A stretch of DNA of 64,000 nucleotides from an uncultured Campylobacter sp. GTDB lineage: Bacteria; Campylobacterota; Campylobacteria; Campylobacterales; Campylobacteraceae. Position 1 is the first letter of the stretch, and each line of letters starts with the position of its first letter. The stretch spans positions 1-64,000 of the forward strand of contig NZ_CAURPW010000005.1 in assembly GCF_963526985.1 (NCBI RefSeq), in the 5' to 3' direction. Positions 42,961-51,433 of this stretch are shown in pieces. The notes under the pieces were generated by a model. The model had not been told where the DNA came from. It searched no databases and saw nothing but the letters and a program-made list of their open reading frames with translations. A program made the position numbers and the translations under genes.

Positions 42961-43281
42961 ATGAGAAATAAACTTATAGAAAACTTTTCTATAGGAATGG
43001 GCGTGTTAAATTTACCTGAGATAACGACAGACGAGGAAAATGAGCAGTTTTTTGATACCGTGGCTTCAAATGTGAAAAGAATGAGACAGGAGAGAAATCT
43101 AAGCCAGCTCGAGACGGCTCTAAGTATCGGGCAGGCCTCGGGCGGATTTTACGCAAATATGGAAAATAACGCCCACGGCAAGCACTTTAATCTACTTCAC
43201 CTTTTTAAGCTCTCAAAACTTTTTAACTGCAATATAAACGAATTTTTTAAGGAAATTTCTGAGTGGGACGGCGGCGAGTAG
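42961..43281 (+). CDS. XRE-family transcriptional regulator
   Basis: A 106-residue DNA-binding protein. The helix-turn-helix occupies about residues 30-90: FFDTVASNVKRMRQERNLSQLETALSIG, then the recognition region GGFYANMENNAHGKHFNLLHLFKLSKLFNCNINEFF, the standard XRE/Cro end. The N-terminal 25 residues form a short extension and no effector domain exists. The frame is open from a TTG at 42946, but the ATG at 42961 is the simpler start; neither has a strong ribosome-binding site. It likely binds the inverted repeat in front of it, controlling itself and the divergent tyrosine-rich protein. Confidence 0.8.
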   Translation: MRNKLIENFSIGMGVLNLPEITTDEENEQFFDTVASNVKRMRQERNLSQLETALSIGQASGGFYANMENNAHGKHFNLLHLFKLSKLFNCNINEFFKEISEWDGGE

Positions 43282-43586
43282 GGTTAGATTAAGCATTAAA
43301 TTTAATTTGAAACGGGCATCGAGCATAGCAAATTTGAATGTAAATTTTTAATGAAACGATATTTGTATCTTTTGAGCTGGCAGAGCGCAAATCAAGGCGA
43401 TAAAAGAAACCAAAATTAATCAAAAGATCGTCAGAATTCTTAAAATTTGAGTCCAAGCGAGCATCATAGCGGCAAATTTGTCCAAAAGCGCTTCGTAAAT
43501 TTAGCCGCCATACCACGCGCCGAGCGTAAATTTACGGCGCCCACCTCAAAGCGACCGGCGGGCAAATTTGCCCGAAACGGCCGAAT
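43282..43586. other. Gene-free spacer between convergent genes
   Basis: This 305-base gap lies between the stops of the XRE gene and the ligase gene. It contains about nine RAATTY words and no convincing gene; a 75-codon frame on the minus strand (43289-43516) has no ribosome-binding site or protein-like composition. No strong terminator hairpin was identified. Confidence 0.55.
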
Positions 43587-44555
43587 TTAATCCTCTCTAA
43601 CCCGCAAAAACACCGGAAACCTCGGCACTCCTTTTGCGGTTAAATTTTGATATTTGTAGGTTATTATCGAGCCAATTTTAGGCGGATTTGCGCGCTCTTC
43701 GTCGCTAAAGCCCGAGCCAATCTTAAATTTTACTCCGCTAGCGGGCTGCAAAAGCTCGTCATTTTGCTCGTCCGAGTTTGAGCCCGCCGCGCTAAGCGCC
43801 TTGCAAGTTACCGAGCCCATGAGACCCGCAAATTTGCCCGTGCCAGCATTTACCGCCGTTACCTCGCACTCGGCGTCTTTAAATTTTTTGTATTTCAGCG
43901 CGTTTTTGCTTCGTTTTCGCTCGTATGGCGCGTTTGGTTCTCGCGCGACCGCACCCTCGCCGCCTTTTGCGACGATACGCTTGGTAAACGCCTCAAATTC
44001 GGCGTTATCTTTTACTTTTACTTGTTTGATTATCTTTAAATTTTGTCCGGCTTGCGGGTTTTTTGCGATAAATTTTTCAAGCTCGCTAAGCCGCTCTAAA
44101 AGTCCGCCGTCAGCTTCAGGTACGTCAAAAACGTAAAATTTAATCTCGCTCCACTCCGTGGCGCTTGGCATTTTATCCATTACAATCGATTGGATTTTTT
44201 CAAATTCGCCCCGTGCAGTGTAAAGCTCGCCGTCAAGCGCAAATGACGGAAAATGCGCGCTCCAGCCCTCTGGCGCGGCTAAAATTTTACCGTTTCTAGA
44301 TAGCAAATTTCGCCCGTCCCAGTAGGCGCGCACGCCGTCAAGCTTCTCGCTAGCTAGCCAGCCGCCGACGTTTTGGCCTTTGTATTCGCTAAGTCTTAAA
44401 AGCTCAAATTTGGCTTTTTTAGCGGCATCTGCGCTCACCGCGCTACTTAGATTTTCGCCCTTTAATGCCGAGAGCTTTTCAGGCTGCGAAGCCAAATCCT
44501 GCGCCGCCGAAGCTAAATTTAAAAAGGCAGCCAGCAAGAGCGCGAAAAATCTCAA
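43587..44555 (-). CDS. Periplasmic ATP-dependent DNA ligase (LigE type)
   Basis: A 322-residue ligase with a signal peptide (MRFFALLLAAFLNLASA), so exported. The adenylation domain has the nucleophile Lys71 in ASEKLDGVRAYWDG (K-x-D-G), FALDGELY, the FYVFDVP strand, EGAVAREP (motif IV) and LKYKKFKDAE (motif V). An OB-fold domain follows with MGSVTCKAL. Such small exported ligases occur in naturally competent Proteobacteria (Neisseria, Haemophilus, Campylobacter) and are proposed to act on extracellular or incoming DNA. Overlap with the next epimerase gene as ATGA puts it in an operon with a sugar enzyme, an odd pairing. Confidence 0.92.
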   Translation of the reverse strand: MRFFALLLAAFLNLASAAQDLASQPEKLSALKGENLSSAVSADAAKKAKFELLRLSEYKGQNVGGWLASEKLDGVRAYWDGRNLLSRNGKILAAPEGWSAHFPSFALDGELYTARGEFEKIQSIVMDKMPSATEWSEIKFYVFDVPEADGGLLERLSELEKFIAKNPQAGQNLKIIKQVKVKDNAEFEAFTKRIVAKGGEGAVAREPNAPYERKRSKNALKYKKFKDAECEVTAVNAGTGKFAGLMGSVTCKALSAAGSNSDEQNDELLQPASGVKFKIGSGFSDEERANPPKIGSIITYKYQNLTAKGVPRFPVFLRVRED

Positions 44556-45610
44556 ATTTTAACTCCGTAAAACTCGCAGTACCACTCGATAAACCTAGCC
44601 ACCCCATCATTTACGCTAGTTGCGGGCTTGTAGTCAAAGTCAGCTACCAAATCGCTTACATCAGCATATGTCGCAGGCACGTCGCCGGCTTGAAGCGGGA
44701 GGAAGTTTTTTTCTATCTCGCGGCCGATTTTTAGCTCGACGGCCTTGATGTAGTCCATAAGCTCGACAGGGCTATTATTGCCGATATTATAGACCTTAAA
44801 CGGCGCGCTTGACGTGGCTGGATCTGGATGCTTCGCGTCCCACGCGGGATTTGGCTTGGCGGGGTTATCGACGCATTTTATGATGCCTTTTACGATGTCG
44901 TCCACGTAGGTAAAGTCGCGCTTCATCTTGCCGTAGTTAAAGACGTCGATTTTCTTGCCTTTTAGCGCGGCGTCTACGAATAAAAACAGCGCCATATCAG
45001 GGCGTCCCCATGGGCCGTAAACGGTGAAAAATCGCAGTCCCGTAGTCGGGACGCCAAATAGATGCGAATACGTATGCGCCATCATTTCGTTACTTTTTTT
45101 AGTCGCGGCGTATAGGCTGATCGGGTGATTTACGCCCTCGTGCGTGCTAAATGGCATATTTTCGTTTAGGCCGTAAACCGAGCTCGAGCTTGCGTAGACT
45201 AGATTTTTAGTTTGGTTGTGGCGGCAGCACTCGAGGATATTCATAAAGCCCGTGACGTTGCTGTCGATGTAGGCTTGCGGATTTATGAGTGAGTAGCGAA
45301 CGCCTGCTTGTGCAGCTAAATTTACCACTACGTCAAATTTTTCTTTAGCAAAAAGCTCTTTCATCGTCTGGGTATCGGCTAGATCGGCTTTTATAAATTT
45401 TAAATTAGGCTGCGTTTTTGAGCCTATCAGCTTGCCTTGATCGATCTCGCTTGTCTCAAAGCCCGCCGTTTTTAGGCGCGCGAGCTTTAGATTTACGTCG
45501 TAGTAGTCGTTTATCACGTCGTATCCGACGACCTCGTCGCCTCTTTTTACCAGGGCGTTTGCCAAGTGAAATCCGATAAATCCCGCCGTTCCGGTTACTA
45601 AAATTTTCAT
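44552..45610 (-). CDS. UDP-glucuronate 4-epimerase
   Basis: A 352-residue extended SDR epimerase converting UDP-GlcA to UDP-GalA. The NAD motif is VTGTAGFIGFHLANALVKRG, the length and VVGYDVINDYYDVNLKLARL match the CapI/GAE-type family, and the active site is SSSSVYGLNENMPFS plus YAATKKSNEMMAHTYSHLFG. It uses the product of the Ugd encoded 4 kb away. It implies galacturonic acid in LPS core or another surface glycan. It precedes the exported ligase gene with an ATGA overlap. Confidence 0.9.
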   Translation of the reverse strand: MKILVTGTAGFIGFHLANALVKRGDEVVGYDVINDYYDVNLKLARLKTAGFETSEIDQGKLIGSKTQPNLKFIKADLADTQTMKELFAKEKFDVVVNLAAQAGVRYSLINPQAYIDSNVTGFMNILECCRHNQTKNLVYASSSSVYGLNENMPFSTHEGVNHPISLYAATKKSNEMMAHTYSHLFGVPTTGLRFFTVYGPWGRPDMALFLFVDAALKGKKIDVFNYGKMKRDFTYVDDIVKGIIKCVDNPAKPNPAWDAKHPDPATSSAPFKVYNIGNNSPVELMDYIKAVELKIGREIEKNFLPLQAGDVPATYADVSDLVADFDYKPATSVNDGVARFIEWYCEFYGVKI

Positions 45611-45685
45611 GTTTTTTCCTTTGTGATTTGACGCTATTTTAGCATATTTTAAAAATCAAAGCTCGCAAATAAAATTAACCTAGTC

Positions 45686-46414
45686 CTATGAACAACGCGC
45701 TAAACCAAGCAAACATCCAAGCCCCCAACCTACGAAAAAAGTACCGTAAAAAGCCGCTCCGACTACAAATACGGCGGGAAAAGCCACTATCATTCCAGCA
45801 CTGGCGACGGGCAAACCCACGATCATCGCGGCACCGCCGAGATCTATCCCCGCACCGCCGCTGCTTGCGCCTATTTTTTCGCAATCTACATTCGTATATA
45901 CTTTGATTGGATTTTGAAATTTACCCGAGGTTAAAATTTCTTTTCTTTTAGCGTCGCTTATGTTTGCCGTACTTCCGCTTAGGTAGTAATAACCGGTTAT
46001 ATATCCGGACTCCAAAAATCTTTTTATAGTCTGAGACCCTTGCATATTTTTGTTTGGGTCAAACATCTCAAATGACGCTTTTAGCGCAGCGTATCTCTCA
46101 TCCGAAAATAGCTTTTTATCAAGAAAAATGACATATGTTCCGACCATCTTTTTATCGTCGCCGTATATGCAAATAGACGCGAAATCGTCTTTTATGTCAT
46201 TTGCAAATTCGCTAGCGTAAAAGCGTCTGGCTTCGTCTATTTTTGCCGTTTCGTTTAGCCTAAAGCTATATTTGTCGCCGACGACGTAGTATCCGTCGTT
46301 ATACGCATAAAGCCCTTGTATCTCGTCTATCTTTTTAACGCCGGCGCTTTTTTCTGCGCAACCGGAAAATAGCAAGGCAAATATCGCCGAAAAAGCTACG
46401 ATCTTTTTATACAT
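45686..46414 (-). CDS. Lipoprotein with hydrophobic glycine-rich C terminus
   Basis: A 242-residue protein with a lipoprotein signal (KKIVAFSAIFALLFSGCAEK, lipobox LFSGC, Cys about residue 19). No known domain was recognised. The middle region is ordinary soluble protein. The last about 60 residues are Gly/Ala/Val-rich with one or two potential membrane segments (GGAAMIVGLPVASAGMIVAFPAVFVVGAAF, FFVGWGLGCLLGLARC), somewhat like glycine-zipper segments. It has no close operon partners. Confidence 0.7.
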   Translation of the reverse strand: MYKKIVAFSAIFALLFSGCAEKSAGVKKIDEIQGLYAYNDGYYVVGDKYSFRLNETAKIDEARRFYASEFANDIKDDFASICIYGDDKKMVGTYVIFLDKKLFSDERYAALKASFEMFDPNKNMQGSQTIKRFLESGYITGYYYLSGSTANISDAKRKEILTSGKFQNPIKVYTNVDCEKIGASSGGAGIDLGGAAMIVGLPVASAGMIVAFPAVFVVGAAFYGTFFVGWGLGCLLGLARCS

Positions 46415-46539
46415 CAGTTGTCCTTTTATTTTATAAATATTAAACTATCGGTACTTGCTGAAATTAAATTACGCTTTAACAAAAGCAAGCCGTTTAAATT
46501 TAGCCAAAGCAGTAAAATACGCTAAATTTGCGCCCGTCC

Positions 46540-47457
46540 TTACTGCTCGTCCAAATTTATCTCGGGCATATTTTCTTCGGTGTAGTACTCCTCTGCTCCG
46601 GCCTGCTCGTCGTCGTCATTAAGCTCCGGCTCATCCTCGTAGTTTTGCGTTTCAAGGCGCACGAGTTCGCGATCGACCGCCTCGCAAAATACCGGCGTAT
46701 AGCCCATCTGCGCACAGTTTGCCGCGAGCCACTCGCTCATCACCGAGATGTCGTCCGCATAATCATCAAGTGTCAAATTTCCGCGCAAAAGCTCGTATTT
46801 TAGGAAAAGCCAGTAGGTATTTAGCACGTCGCTTTCGCAGTATTCGTTGATCTTGTCGATCTTGCCGTCAAAAAACAGCTCCATCACCTGATCGCCGTGA
46901 ACGTCGTATTTGCCGGGCAAATTTAAGCTAGCGCAGAGCGTATCTAGCTTTAGCCCGCGCACGGAGCCAAACTCGCTCACGTGATCGAGCAGATCGAAGT
47001 GAAATTTGCCGCTGTACCTGTCGCGGTAGTTGCCGTCCCATTTGCCCTTGCCAAGCTCCTTGTTTTCGACCTCGTAAAAGCTCGGAAACGAGACGTTGTA
47101 CCTCATCGCGCGCGTTAAAATCATCGGCAGATCAAAGCCTCGCCCGTTAAAGCTCACCAGGCGCGGGTTGTGCGAGTTTACGAAACCGATAAATTTATTT
47201 AGGATTTCGCGCTCGTTTGCGCCCTTCATCGTGCTTACGCGTAAAAATTTACCGTACTCGTCCGCCATCACAGCTGAAATCGCCACGACGCGGTGAAACA
47301 TCACGGGCAAAAACTCGCTTCCGCTTGCTGCCTTTTGCGCGGCAAACGCCTGCCTCGCTACCTCCGCGTCGCTTCCCTCATACCCGTAAATTTTACGCAA
47401 AAGCGCGACGTCCGGCACCGTCTCGCAGTCAAAAACGCAGATATAATTTTTAGCCAT
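46540..47457 (-). CDS. Predicted 3'-5' exonuclease (PolB exonuclease-like)
   Basis: A 305-residue DnaQ-fold protein of the 'predicted 3'-5' exonuclease related to the exonuclease domain of PolB' family. The catalytic acidic residues are visible in VFDCETVPD (residues 8-16), SFNGRGFDLPML-like SFNGRGFDLPMI (about 99-110), and YCESDVLNTYWL (about 211-222). The last about 40 residues form a very acidic tail (EDEPELNDDDEQAGAEEYY), which may block or modulate DNA binding. C. jejuni has the corresponding gene (Cj1132c) between gne and waaC, so the gene order is ancestral. Divergent from waaC. Confidence 0.85.
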   Translation of the reverse strand: MAKNYICVFDCETVPDVALLRKIYGYEGSDAEVARQAFAAQKAASGSEFLPVMFHRVVAISAVMADEYGKFLRVSTMKGANEREILNKFIGFVNSHNPRLVSFNGRGFDLPMILTRAMRYNVSFPSFYEVENKELGKGKWDGNYRDRYSGKFHFDLLDHVSEFGSVRGLKLDTLCASLNLPGKYDVHGDQVMELFFDGKIDKINEYCESDVLNTYWLFLKYELLRGNLTLDDYADDISVMSEWLAANCAQMGYTPVFCEAVDRELVRLETQNYEDEPELNDDDEQAGAEEYYTEENMPEINLDEQ

Positions 47458-47466
47458 TTCAAACCT

Positions 47467-47502
47467 TTTTTAGCTATTTTTGCCTAAAATGATAGCTAAA
47501 AA
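47467..47502. promoter_or_regulatory. 11-base perfect inverted repeat upstream of waaC
   Basis: Arms TTTTTAGCTAT and ATAGCTAAAAA are separated by 14 bases in the 63-base divergent region between the exonuclease gene and waaC. Because both flanking genes start here, an operator is more likely than a terminator. The spacer holds a TAAAAT box reading toward waaC. The half-site core GCTAT/ATAGC is shared with the repeat at 42919-42943. Confidence 0.5.
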
Positions 47503-47520
47503 TCTTTATAAAAGCGGTAA

Positions 47521-48507
47521 ATGAGTAAAAATTTAAGCCCAAACATCGCCGTTATCAAGCTCTCCGCCTTGGGCGATATCGTCCATGCGGCAACCGTGCT
47601 GCAGTTTATCAAAAAGCACCTGCCGCAAGCCAAAATTACGTGGTTTGCCGATGCTAAATTTAGCGAGATTTTGCTTCTTTGCCCGCAAATTTCGCGCGTC
47701 GTATCGCTACCGCTAAAAAACGGCGAATACAAAAAAAGCTTGCAGCTGATCGCCTCTGCTAAGCAAGAGGGCAAATTTGACTACGTCATCGACTTGCAAG
47801 GGCTGATCAAATCCGCCGCGGTTGCGAAGCTTCTTGGCAAAAACAGTTACGGATTTGATAAATTTAGCGCCAAAGAACCGCTTGCGGCGCTATTTTATAG
47901 GCATAAATTTAATTGCGACTACGCAGAAAATATCATCTTGCGAAATTTAAAACTTACGGCTTTTGCGCTGGGATTTAGTTTTAGCGAGGATGAAATTTTA
48001 GCCAAACAGCCTTGTTTTAGCGCCTCGCAAAGTAAATCTCAAAGCTTAAAAAAGAAAATTTTGATAGCGCCCTTTGCTAGCGAACCGAGTAAAATTTACG
48101 ATAAATTTAAAGACGTTATCGCCATGCTAAACGAGCCACAAAATGAAATTTTCGTCTGCTTTAACGGCGAAAACGAGGAGAAAAAAGCCATAAATTTGAT
48201 CAAAAACTCAAATGCAAAACCGCTGAATTTGGGCCTAAAAGAGCTCGTAAGCTTTATCTCGTCCTGCGACCTTGTTATCGGCAACGATAGCGGCGTGACG
48301 CATATAGCTTGGGCGCAAAATCGCCCCTCTATCACGCTTTTTGGCAACCGCCCCGCAGGCAGAAACGCTTACGCTGGCCCCATAAATTTAACGCTGGACG
48401 CGGGCAAAAAAATAGACGCGAAAAAGATAGACAAAAGCGACTTTTGCGTGCGAGATATCGCGCCGCAGACTATCGCAAACGCGGCAAAAAGGCTACTTGA
48501 TGCGTGA
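47521..48507 (+). CDS. waaC: Lipopolysaccharide heptosyltransferase I
   Basis: GT9 enzyme that adds the first heptose to Kdo of the LPS/LOS inner core. The 328-residue protein begins IAVIKLSALGDIVHAATVLQFI, the acceptor-side signature of WaaC, and has the donor-side motif IGNDSGVTHIAWAQNRPSITLFGNRPAGRN (about residues 256-285). It is the first gene of the core locus; in C. jejuni waaC likewise borders the LOS locus next to pgl. The ribosome-binding site is weak. Confidence 0.95.
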   Translation: MSKNLSPNIAVIKLSALGDIVHAATVLQFIKKHLPQAKITWFADAKFSEILLLCPQISRVVSLPLKNGEYKKSLQLIASAKQEGKFDYVIDLQGLIKSAAVAKLLGKNSYGFDKFSAKEPLAALFYRHKFNCDYAENIILRNLKLTAFALGFSFSEDEILAKQPCFSASQSKSQSLKKKILIAPFASEPSKIYDKFKDVIAMLNEPQNEIFVCFNGENEEKKAINLIKNSNAKPLNLGLKELVSFISSCDLVIGNDSGVTHIAWAQNRPSITLFGNRPAGRNAYAGPINLTLDAGKKIDAKKIDKSDFCVRDIAPQTIANAAKRLLDA

Positions 48508-49393
48508 TTTATTTTACCTTTGGCTTTATAGATTTTTTAAATTTATCTTTACCGTTACGCCCTCGTTTTTGCTAAATCCTTTTTTAAATTTTATCGCGTT
48601 TTTGTTTTATAAATTTGACGCCAAGCATACCAAAATCATCAGGGCAAATCTAAATTTCGCCTACGCTGAGGAGCTAACGGCTGCGCAAAAAGAACAAATC
48701 ATAAAAGACACCTACCGCAACTTCGCCAAATTTGCGGTAAATTTTATAAAAAACCAAAACGCAAGCAAGGAAAAAATCCTAGAAAAAGTCGAATTTAAAA
48801 ACGAGCAAATCTTGCAAAACGCGCTCGCATCGGGTCGCCCGATCATCGTGCAAACGGCGCACTACGGACAGTGGGAGCTATTTTCGCTGTCGATGGCGGC
48901 GAAATTCGGCGGCGTTAGCATCGTCGGGCGCGCTCTTGATAGCGCGGTCATGCAGCGCATTTTGGAGGCGAACCGCACTCGCTTTGATATCGAGCTAATC
49001 GATAAAATGGGCGGCGCCAAGCAAATTTTAAAAGCGGTTAAGGCGCACAGGCTAGTGGGCATCCTAGTCGATCAAAACACCGCAAAAGAGGAAGGCGTAG
49101 AGGTCAAGTTTTTCGGACAAAAAGTCCTGCACACGCCTGCGGTTAGCATTTTCGCGCAAAAAACAGACGCGCTCATCGTGCCGGCATTTATCCGCGAAAA
49201 AGGGGCGAACCTCAGCGAAATTTGCTTTTTTCCGCCGATCGACGTTAGGGATTTTGATAAAGAAGACGCCGTACTAAAGGCCACGCAAGCGCAATCAGAC
49301 GCTACCGAGGCCGCCGTACGCGAGAAGCCGGACGAGTACTTTTGGTTTCATAAACGCTTTAAGCATTTTAACGAGGAAATTTATAAATGCTAA
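48500..49393 (+). CDS. htrB: Lipid A late acyltransferase (lauroyl type)
   Basis: Inner-membrane acyltransferase adding a secondary acyl chain to Kdo-lipid A. The 297-residue protein has an N-terminal hydrophobic anchor (about residues 5-40) and the H-x4-E/D catalytic motif as TAHYGQWELFSL (about 120-131). DQNTAKEEGVEVKFFG and PAFIREKG-type segments follow. ATG at 48500 has AAAGG at a suitable distance and overlaps the waaC stop. The waaC-htrB order matches C. jejuni. Confidence 0.93.
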   Translation: MRDLFYLWLYRFFKFIFTVTPSFLLNPFLNFIAFLFYKFDAKHTKIIRANLNFAYAEELTAAQKEQIIKDTYRNFAKFAVNFIKNQNASKEKILEKVEFKNEQILQNALASGRPIIVQTAHYGQWELFSLSMAAKFGGVSIVGRALDSAVMQRILEANRTRFDIELIDKMGGAKQILKAVKAHRLVGILVDQNTAKEEGVEVKFFGQKVLHTPAVSIFAQKTDALIVPAFIREKGANLSEICFFPPIDVRDFDKEDAVLKATQAQSDATEAAVREKPDEYFWFHKRFKHFNEEIYKC

Positions 49394-50151
49394 GCGTCGT
49401 TATCCTCACTCTTAACAGCGAAAAATACCTCGCCGAGGCGCTAAAAAGCTGCGAATTCGCAGACGAAGTCGTCGTGGTCGATAGCGGCTCGCAGGATGCT
49501 ACGGAGCAAATTTGCTCTGGGTTTAAAAACGTCAAATTTCACAAGCAAAAATGGCTGGGATTTAGCGCGCAAAAGCAGCTGGGCGTGGATCTAGCGCGTA
49601 ATCGCTGGGTTTTCGTGCTAGATAGCGACGAGGTGATTTTGGAGCCGCTGAGGGAGGAAATTTTGCAGGTTTTGCAGCGCCCCGAGTTTTGCGCGTACGA
49701 GGTAGCTCGCGCAAATATCTTTTTCGGTAAAGAAGTGCGTAATATGGGGCTTTATCCAGACTACACGATTAGACTTTTTGACAAGACGCGGGCGGAATTT
49801 GACGGGCGCGAGATACACGAAAAGGTCATTTTAAAAAGCGCAGCCAAAACGGACGAACAAACCCAGGCAAACGGCGCAAATTTAACCGCCGCCAAAAATC
49901 AAATCGGCAGACTAAAAAACCACTTCAAACACTACGCCTACGACAGTATCGAGCAGTTTATCGCCAAGCAAAATCGCTACTCGAGCCTGGGCGCAAAGGG
50001 CGCAAAATCAAGTAAATTTAAGGCCGTTTTAAATCCCGCGTGGACGTTTTTTAAGCTATTTTTCCTAAAAGGCGGCTGGCGCGAGGGCTGGCGCGGCTAC
50101 GTGATAGCAAGGCTTTACGCGCAATACACATTTTGGAAGTACGTAAAATGA
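49387..50151 (+). CDS. GT2 core glycosyltransferase (WaaE/KdtX-like)
   Basis: A 254-residue GT-A glycosyltransferase of the WaaE type, which commonly adds glucose to heptose I of the inner core. It shows LSVVILTLNSEKYLAEALKSC, VVVDSGSQDATEQI, the metal/donor motif VFVLDSDEVI (about residues 76-85), and the C-terminal WTFFKLFFLKGGWREGWRGYVIA found in this subfamily. A hydrophilic stretch at about residues 150-172 (AAKTDEQTQANGANLTAAKN) looks like a small insertion. It overlaps htrB by 7 bases and the next gene as ATGA. Confidence 0.87.
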   Translation: MLSVVILTLNSEKYLAEALKSCEFADEVVVVDSGSQDATEQICSGFKNVKFHKQKWLGFSAQKQLGVDLARNRWVFVLDSDEVILEPLREEILQVLQRPEFCAYEVARANIFFGKEVRNMGLYPDYTIRLFDKTRAEFDGREIHEKVILKSAAKTDEQTQANGANLTAAKNQIGRLKNHFKHYAYDSIEQFIAKQNRYSSLGAKGAKSSKFKAVLNPAWTFFKLFFLKGGWREGWRGYVIARLYAQYTFWKYVK

Positions 50152-51236
50152 AAGATAAAAAAATCAAAATCCTAGTTATGAAATTTAGAAACATCGGCGA
50201 CGTGCTGCTCACGACTCCGCTCATCGAAAACCTGCGCCGCATCTACCCTGACGCGCAGATAGATTTCGCGCTAAACAAGGGCACCGAAGCGATGATCGAA
50301 GGCAACCCGAACATCCAAAACATCCACATCTACGACCGCGCAAACATAAAAGAGGTCGGCTTTTTTAAACGGCTTTGGCGCGAGCTAAAGTTTATCCGCG
50401 CGATCAAAAAGCAAAAATACGACATCGCCGTGCAGACCACGACGGGCGACCGCGGCATCATCGTCGCCAAATACGCTAAAATCAAAACCATCGTGGGCTT
50501 TGAGGGCAAAAACAAGACCGTGAATAAAATAATAACGCACAAAGCCCCTAAAATAGGCGGTCTGCGCCACACCGTGGATAGAAACCTAGACGCCTTGGCT
50601 GCGCTAGGACACGAGCCAAGCGGCAAAAAAGTGAGCGTGTATTTTGATCCAGAGTGCATCAGCCATCTAAATTTGCCGCCTAAATTTATCCACGTGCACC
50701 TAACTAGTCGCTGGATGTTTAAGTGCGCGGACGACGAAACTATGGCGCATATCATCGACTTTTGCGAGGGGCTTGGCGTGCGGGTCGCGCTAACGGCCGA
50801 CAACAACGACGCCGAGCTAAAAAAGCTGGACGACGTGCTGGCGCTGTGCTCCTCTAGCCCCGTAAATCTAGGCAGCAAACTCACTCTAAAACAAACCGCC
50901 GCGCTATCAAAGCGCTCCGCGATGTTTATAGGCGTGGATACGGCGATCATGCACCTAGCCGCGGCTAACGACGTGCCCGTGATCGCGCTGTTTGGGCCCA
51001 GCGGGGCGTTTGAGTGGGGGCCGTGGGATAACGATCTAAACGAAAACGGCTACACTCAGCGCAACGGCAACCAAACTATGGGCAAGCACGCGGTATTTCA
51101 AAAAGACTGGGACTTCGTGCCGTGCGACAAAGAAGGGATGATAAAGCACGGCGTGGAGCGAACGCTGATGAGATTTGAGGGCGAGGAGCTAGAGGCGATA
51201 AAGAGCAAAATCAGGGAAAATTTGAGCCAAAGCTAA
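50148..51236 (+). CDS. GT9 heptosyltransferase (WaaQ/RfaQ-like)
   Basis: A 362-residue GT9 glycosyltransferase of the putative heptosyltransferase III group. The N terminus reads KILVMKFRNIGDVLLTTPLIENLRRIYPDAQIDF, and the donor motif is FIGVDTAIMHLAAANDVPVIALFGPSGAFEWGPW (about residues 264-297). ATG at 50148 is chosen because it overlaps the previous stop as ATGA; the frame also extends to a TTG at 50133. Likely adds a branching heptose to the inner core. It is the last gene of the waaC run before an AAATTT-rich gap. Confidence 0.88.
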   Translation: MKDKKIKILVMKFRNIGDVLLTTPLIENLRRIYPDAQIDFALNKGTEAMIEGNPNIQNIHIYDRANIKEVGFFKRLWRELKFIRAIKKQKYDIAVQTTTGDRGIIVAKYAKIKTIVGFEGKNKTVNKIITHKAPKIGGLRHTVDRNLDALAALGHEPSGKKVSVYFDPECISHLNLPPKFIHVHLTSRWMFKCADDETMAHIIDFCEGLGVRVALTADNNDAELKKLDDVLALCSSSPVNLGSKLTLKQTAALSKRSAMFIGVDTAIMHLAAANDVPVIALFGPSGAFEWGPWDNDLNENGYTQRNGNQTMGKHAVFQKDWDFVPCDKEGMIKHGVERTLMRFEGEELEAIKSKIRENLSQS

Positions 51237-51267
51237 GCAGGCTTTGTAACATACGGCCGTTTTAGCT

Positions 51268-51428
51268 AAATTTTACGAGCAAATTTGAGCCGCGAGCGGT
51301 AAGTTTGGCTGCTTTGGTCAAATTTGACGATCAAATTTACCGGCTTGACTTTTGTAAGTCAAATTTGATTTGAACGCCGGCCGTTAAATTTGACCTTCTT
51401 GATTTTGCAAATTTGAGCGCTTAAATTT
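51268..51428. repeat. AAATTT word array with a small hairpin
   Basis: Eight AAATTT copies lie within 161 bases between two convergent genes, mostly as CAAATTTGA or TAAATTTGA. A 7-base-stem hairpin (TTGACTT/AAGTCAA, 51345-51362) lies in the middle. No gene is present in this gap. Confidence 0.75.
51345..51362. terminator. Hairpin between convergent genes
   Basis: Perfect arms TTGACTT/AAGTCAA around a TTGT loop, between the stops of the GT9 gene and the small membrane protein. It could terminate transcription from either side, though there is no uridine run. Confidence 0.4.
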
Positions 51429-51433
51429 GACGC

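Noticed and set aside
43289..43516. 75-codon minus-strand frame between the XRE and ligase genes
   Set aside because: No ribosome-binding site, composition driven by AAATTT words, and no recognisable protein features.
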